Source: Cytophagales bacterium (GTDB lineage Bacteria > Bacteroidota > Bacteroidia > Cytophagales > Cyclobacteriaceae). Taken from it: a DNA stretch of 7,608 bases. Positions within the stretch are counted from its first letter, which is position 1, and each line of letters starts with the position of its first letter. Below are positions 7,008 through 7,608 of the stretch, in pieces. The notes under the pieces were generated by a model. The model had not been told where the DNA came from and made no database searches. It saw only the letters and a list, made by a program, of their open reading frames with translations. The stretch spans positions 1 through 7,608 of the forward strand of contig DPSB01000361.1 of the NCBI GenBank assembly GCA_003537495.1, read 5' to 3'. A program made the translations under genes and the position numbers.

Positions 7008-7020
7008 GAGGCAGGGCCTC
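7008..7020. repeat. Small hairpin GAGGC/GCCTC in the transposase leader
   Basis: GAGGC (7008-7012) and GCCTC (7016-7020) form a 5-bp GC-rich stem with a 3-base loop (AGG). It is the first of three hairpins between 7008 and 7091. Y1 transposases recognise subterminal hairpins, so this may be part of an element end. Alone it is weak. Confidence 0.35.
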
Positions 7021-7030
7021 GATTGATTTT

Positions 7031-7054
7031 GTAACAACGGGTTTCAACCCGTTG
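7031..7054. repeat. REP-like hairpin with 5' GTAA, upstream of the transposase
   Basis: A perfect 9-bp inverted repeat, CAACGGGTT (7035-7043) and AACCCGTTG (7046-7054), with only TC between the arms, is directly preceded by GTAA (7031-7034). It shares the string GTAACAA, followed by a hairpin with GGTT/CAACC arms, with the minus-strand copy at 4019-4000. In known REP systems a short conserved tetranucleotide sits immediately 5' of the hairpin recognised by the Y1 transposase. This layout fits, and the hairpin stands 57 bases before the transposase start. It may be a REP copy or the left end of the element itself. Confidence 0.65.
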
Positions 7055-7078
7055 GGAAAAACGCATTGCATGTAGTGA

Positions 7079-7091
7079 GAGCCATTGGCTC
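7079..7091. repeat. Hairpin GAGCCA-T-TGGCTC just before the transposase start
   Basis: A palindrome with 6-bp arms (7079-7084 and 7086-7091) around a single T lies 20 bases before the transposase ATG, with GTAG at 7072-7075, three bases upstream of the stem. In mRNA the one-base centre would open into a slightly larger loop. It could be an end hairpin or could control translation of the transposase, which is often repressed in this family. Confidence 0.45.
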
Positions 7092-7111
7092 GAGACATAA
7101 ATAAGTATCGC

Positions 7112-7573
7112 ATGGCTAATACCTATCATCAGATATATGTTCAATCTGTCTTTGCAGTAAAGTACCGAAGGGCTGTTATCTCTAACGATTGGAAAAATCG
7201 ACTATTTGGGGTTATTGGCACTCTCATTAACGAAACCGGCTGCAAGACTCTTATTGTAAATGGTGTGGAGGATCATGTACACTGTTTTATTGGCCTTAAG
7301 CCAGTTGTATCAGTATCTGAGTTGATGAAGACGGTAAAGGCAAAGTCCTCCAAATATATTAACGACCATAATCTCACACCACAAAGATTTGAGTGGCAGG
7401 AAGGTTATGGTATATTTTCGTATGGACAATCTCAACTGGACGCAGTTTATAAATACATTCAAAACCAAGAGGAACATCATAAAAAGCAGACGTTCTTGGA
7501 AGAGTACAAAGAACTACTGAAACTTTTTAAAATAGATTTTGATGAGCAGTATATTTTTAAAGAGTTAGAATAG
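7112..7573 (+). CDS. tnpA: IS200/IS605-like Y1 transposase (TnpA), possibly REP-associated
   Basis: This encodes 153 residues from ATG 7112, which gives the standard family opening MANTYHQIYVQSVFAVKYR and the normal length of ~150. An upstream in-frame TTG at 7085 is less likely, since it lies inside a palindrome and adds nine atypical residues. Catalytic features of HUH single-strand transposases are present: H55-V-H57 (in VEDHVHCFIG), and Y115 with Q119 in 'YKYIQNQ', the nucleophilic tyrosine and metal-ligand Gln. The conserved 'FEWQEGYGIFSYGQSQLDAV' (93-112) and 'EEHHKKQTF' regions are intact, so the enzyme looks active. Such proteins cut and join single-stranded DNA at hairpin ends. No TnpB-like gene is visible on either side. 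Upstream hairpins (7008-7091) fit an element left end or REP sites; the right end probably lies at or beyond the window edge. Confidence 0.92.
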   Translation: MANTYHQIYVQSVFAVKYRRAVISNDWKNRLFGVIGTLINETGCKTLIVNGVEDHVHCFIGLKPVVSVSELMKTVKAKSSKYINDHNLTPQRFEWQEGYGIFSYGQSQLDAVYKYIQNQEEHHKKQTFLEEYKELLKLFKIDFDEQYIFKELE

Positions 7574-7608
7574 GTCGTGCCTGATATATTTTCTTATTTT
7601 GGTTATGA

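Noticed and set aside
7085..7111. TTG start at 7085 for the transposase
   Set aside because: It lies inside the palindrome 7079-7091 and adds nine residues not typical of the family; ATG 7112 gives MANTY..., the standard start and length.

Overview
The window looks like a piece of a Bacteroidota chromosome, most likely of the Cytophagales type. This is inferred from several things together: no start has a clear Shine-Dalgarno sequence, and starts sit in A/T-rich leaders. There is an AraC-HTH/membrane/TolB-like/TPR regulator, an outer-membrane barrel protein ending in Phe, a lipoprotein with ankyrin repeats, and a Y1 transposase of the short 'MANTY' type common in that phylum. No rRNA, tRNA or CRISPR array was seen. 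Seven complete genes and one 5'-truncated gene fill nearly the whole window, and no gene-free stretch exceeds 300 bases.

Layout: (1) 1-554, the C-terminal part of a Gfo/Idh/MocA-type oxidoreductase running in from the left. (2) 577-1767, a secreted, AT-rich, probably outer-membrane beta-barrel protein. (3) 1786-2343, an unrecognised two-helix membrane protein with a GTG start. These three are on the + strand with gaps of only 18-22 bases. (4) 2344-2733 (minus), a small TerB-like protein, convergent with gene 3 with no base between the stop codons. (5) 2879-3913 (minus), an acyltransferase-3 family membrane protein. (6) 4056-4616 (minus), an ankyrin-repeat lipoprotein. Between 5 and 6 lies a twin palindromic repeat. 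(7) 4844-6904 (plus), a transmembrane regulator transcribed divergently from gene 6. (8) 7112-7573 (plus), a 153-aa IS200/IS605-like (or REP-associated) Y1 transposase with a hairpin-rich leader.

The genes do not form one obvious pathway. Two connections stand out. The regulator and the ankyrin lipoprotein share a 227-base divergent control region. The palindromes at 4000-4046 and at 7031-7054, 3 kb apart, share the same layout: the bases GTAACAA run directly into a hairpin with GGTT/AACC arms. This resembles a REP-type repeat family together with its cognate transposase. That is the most interesting lead here, but it rests on a few copies within one window and needs a genome-wide repeat count.
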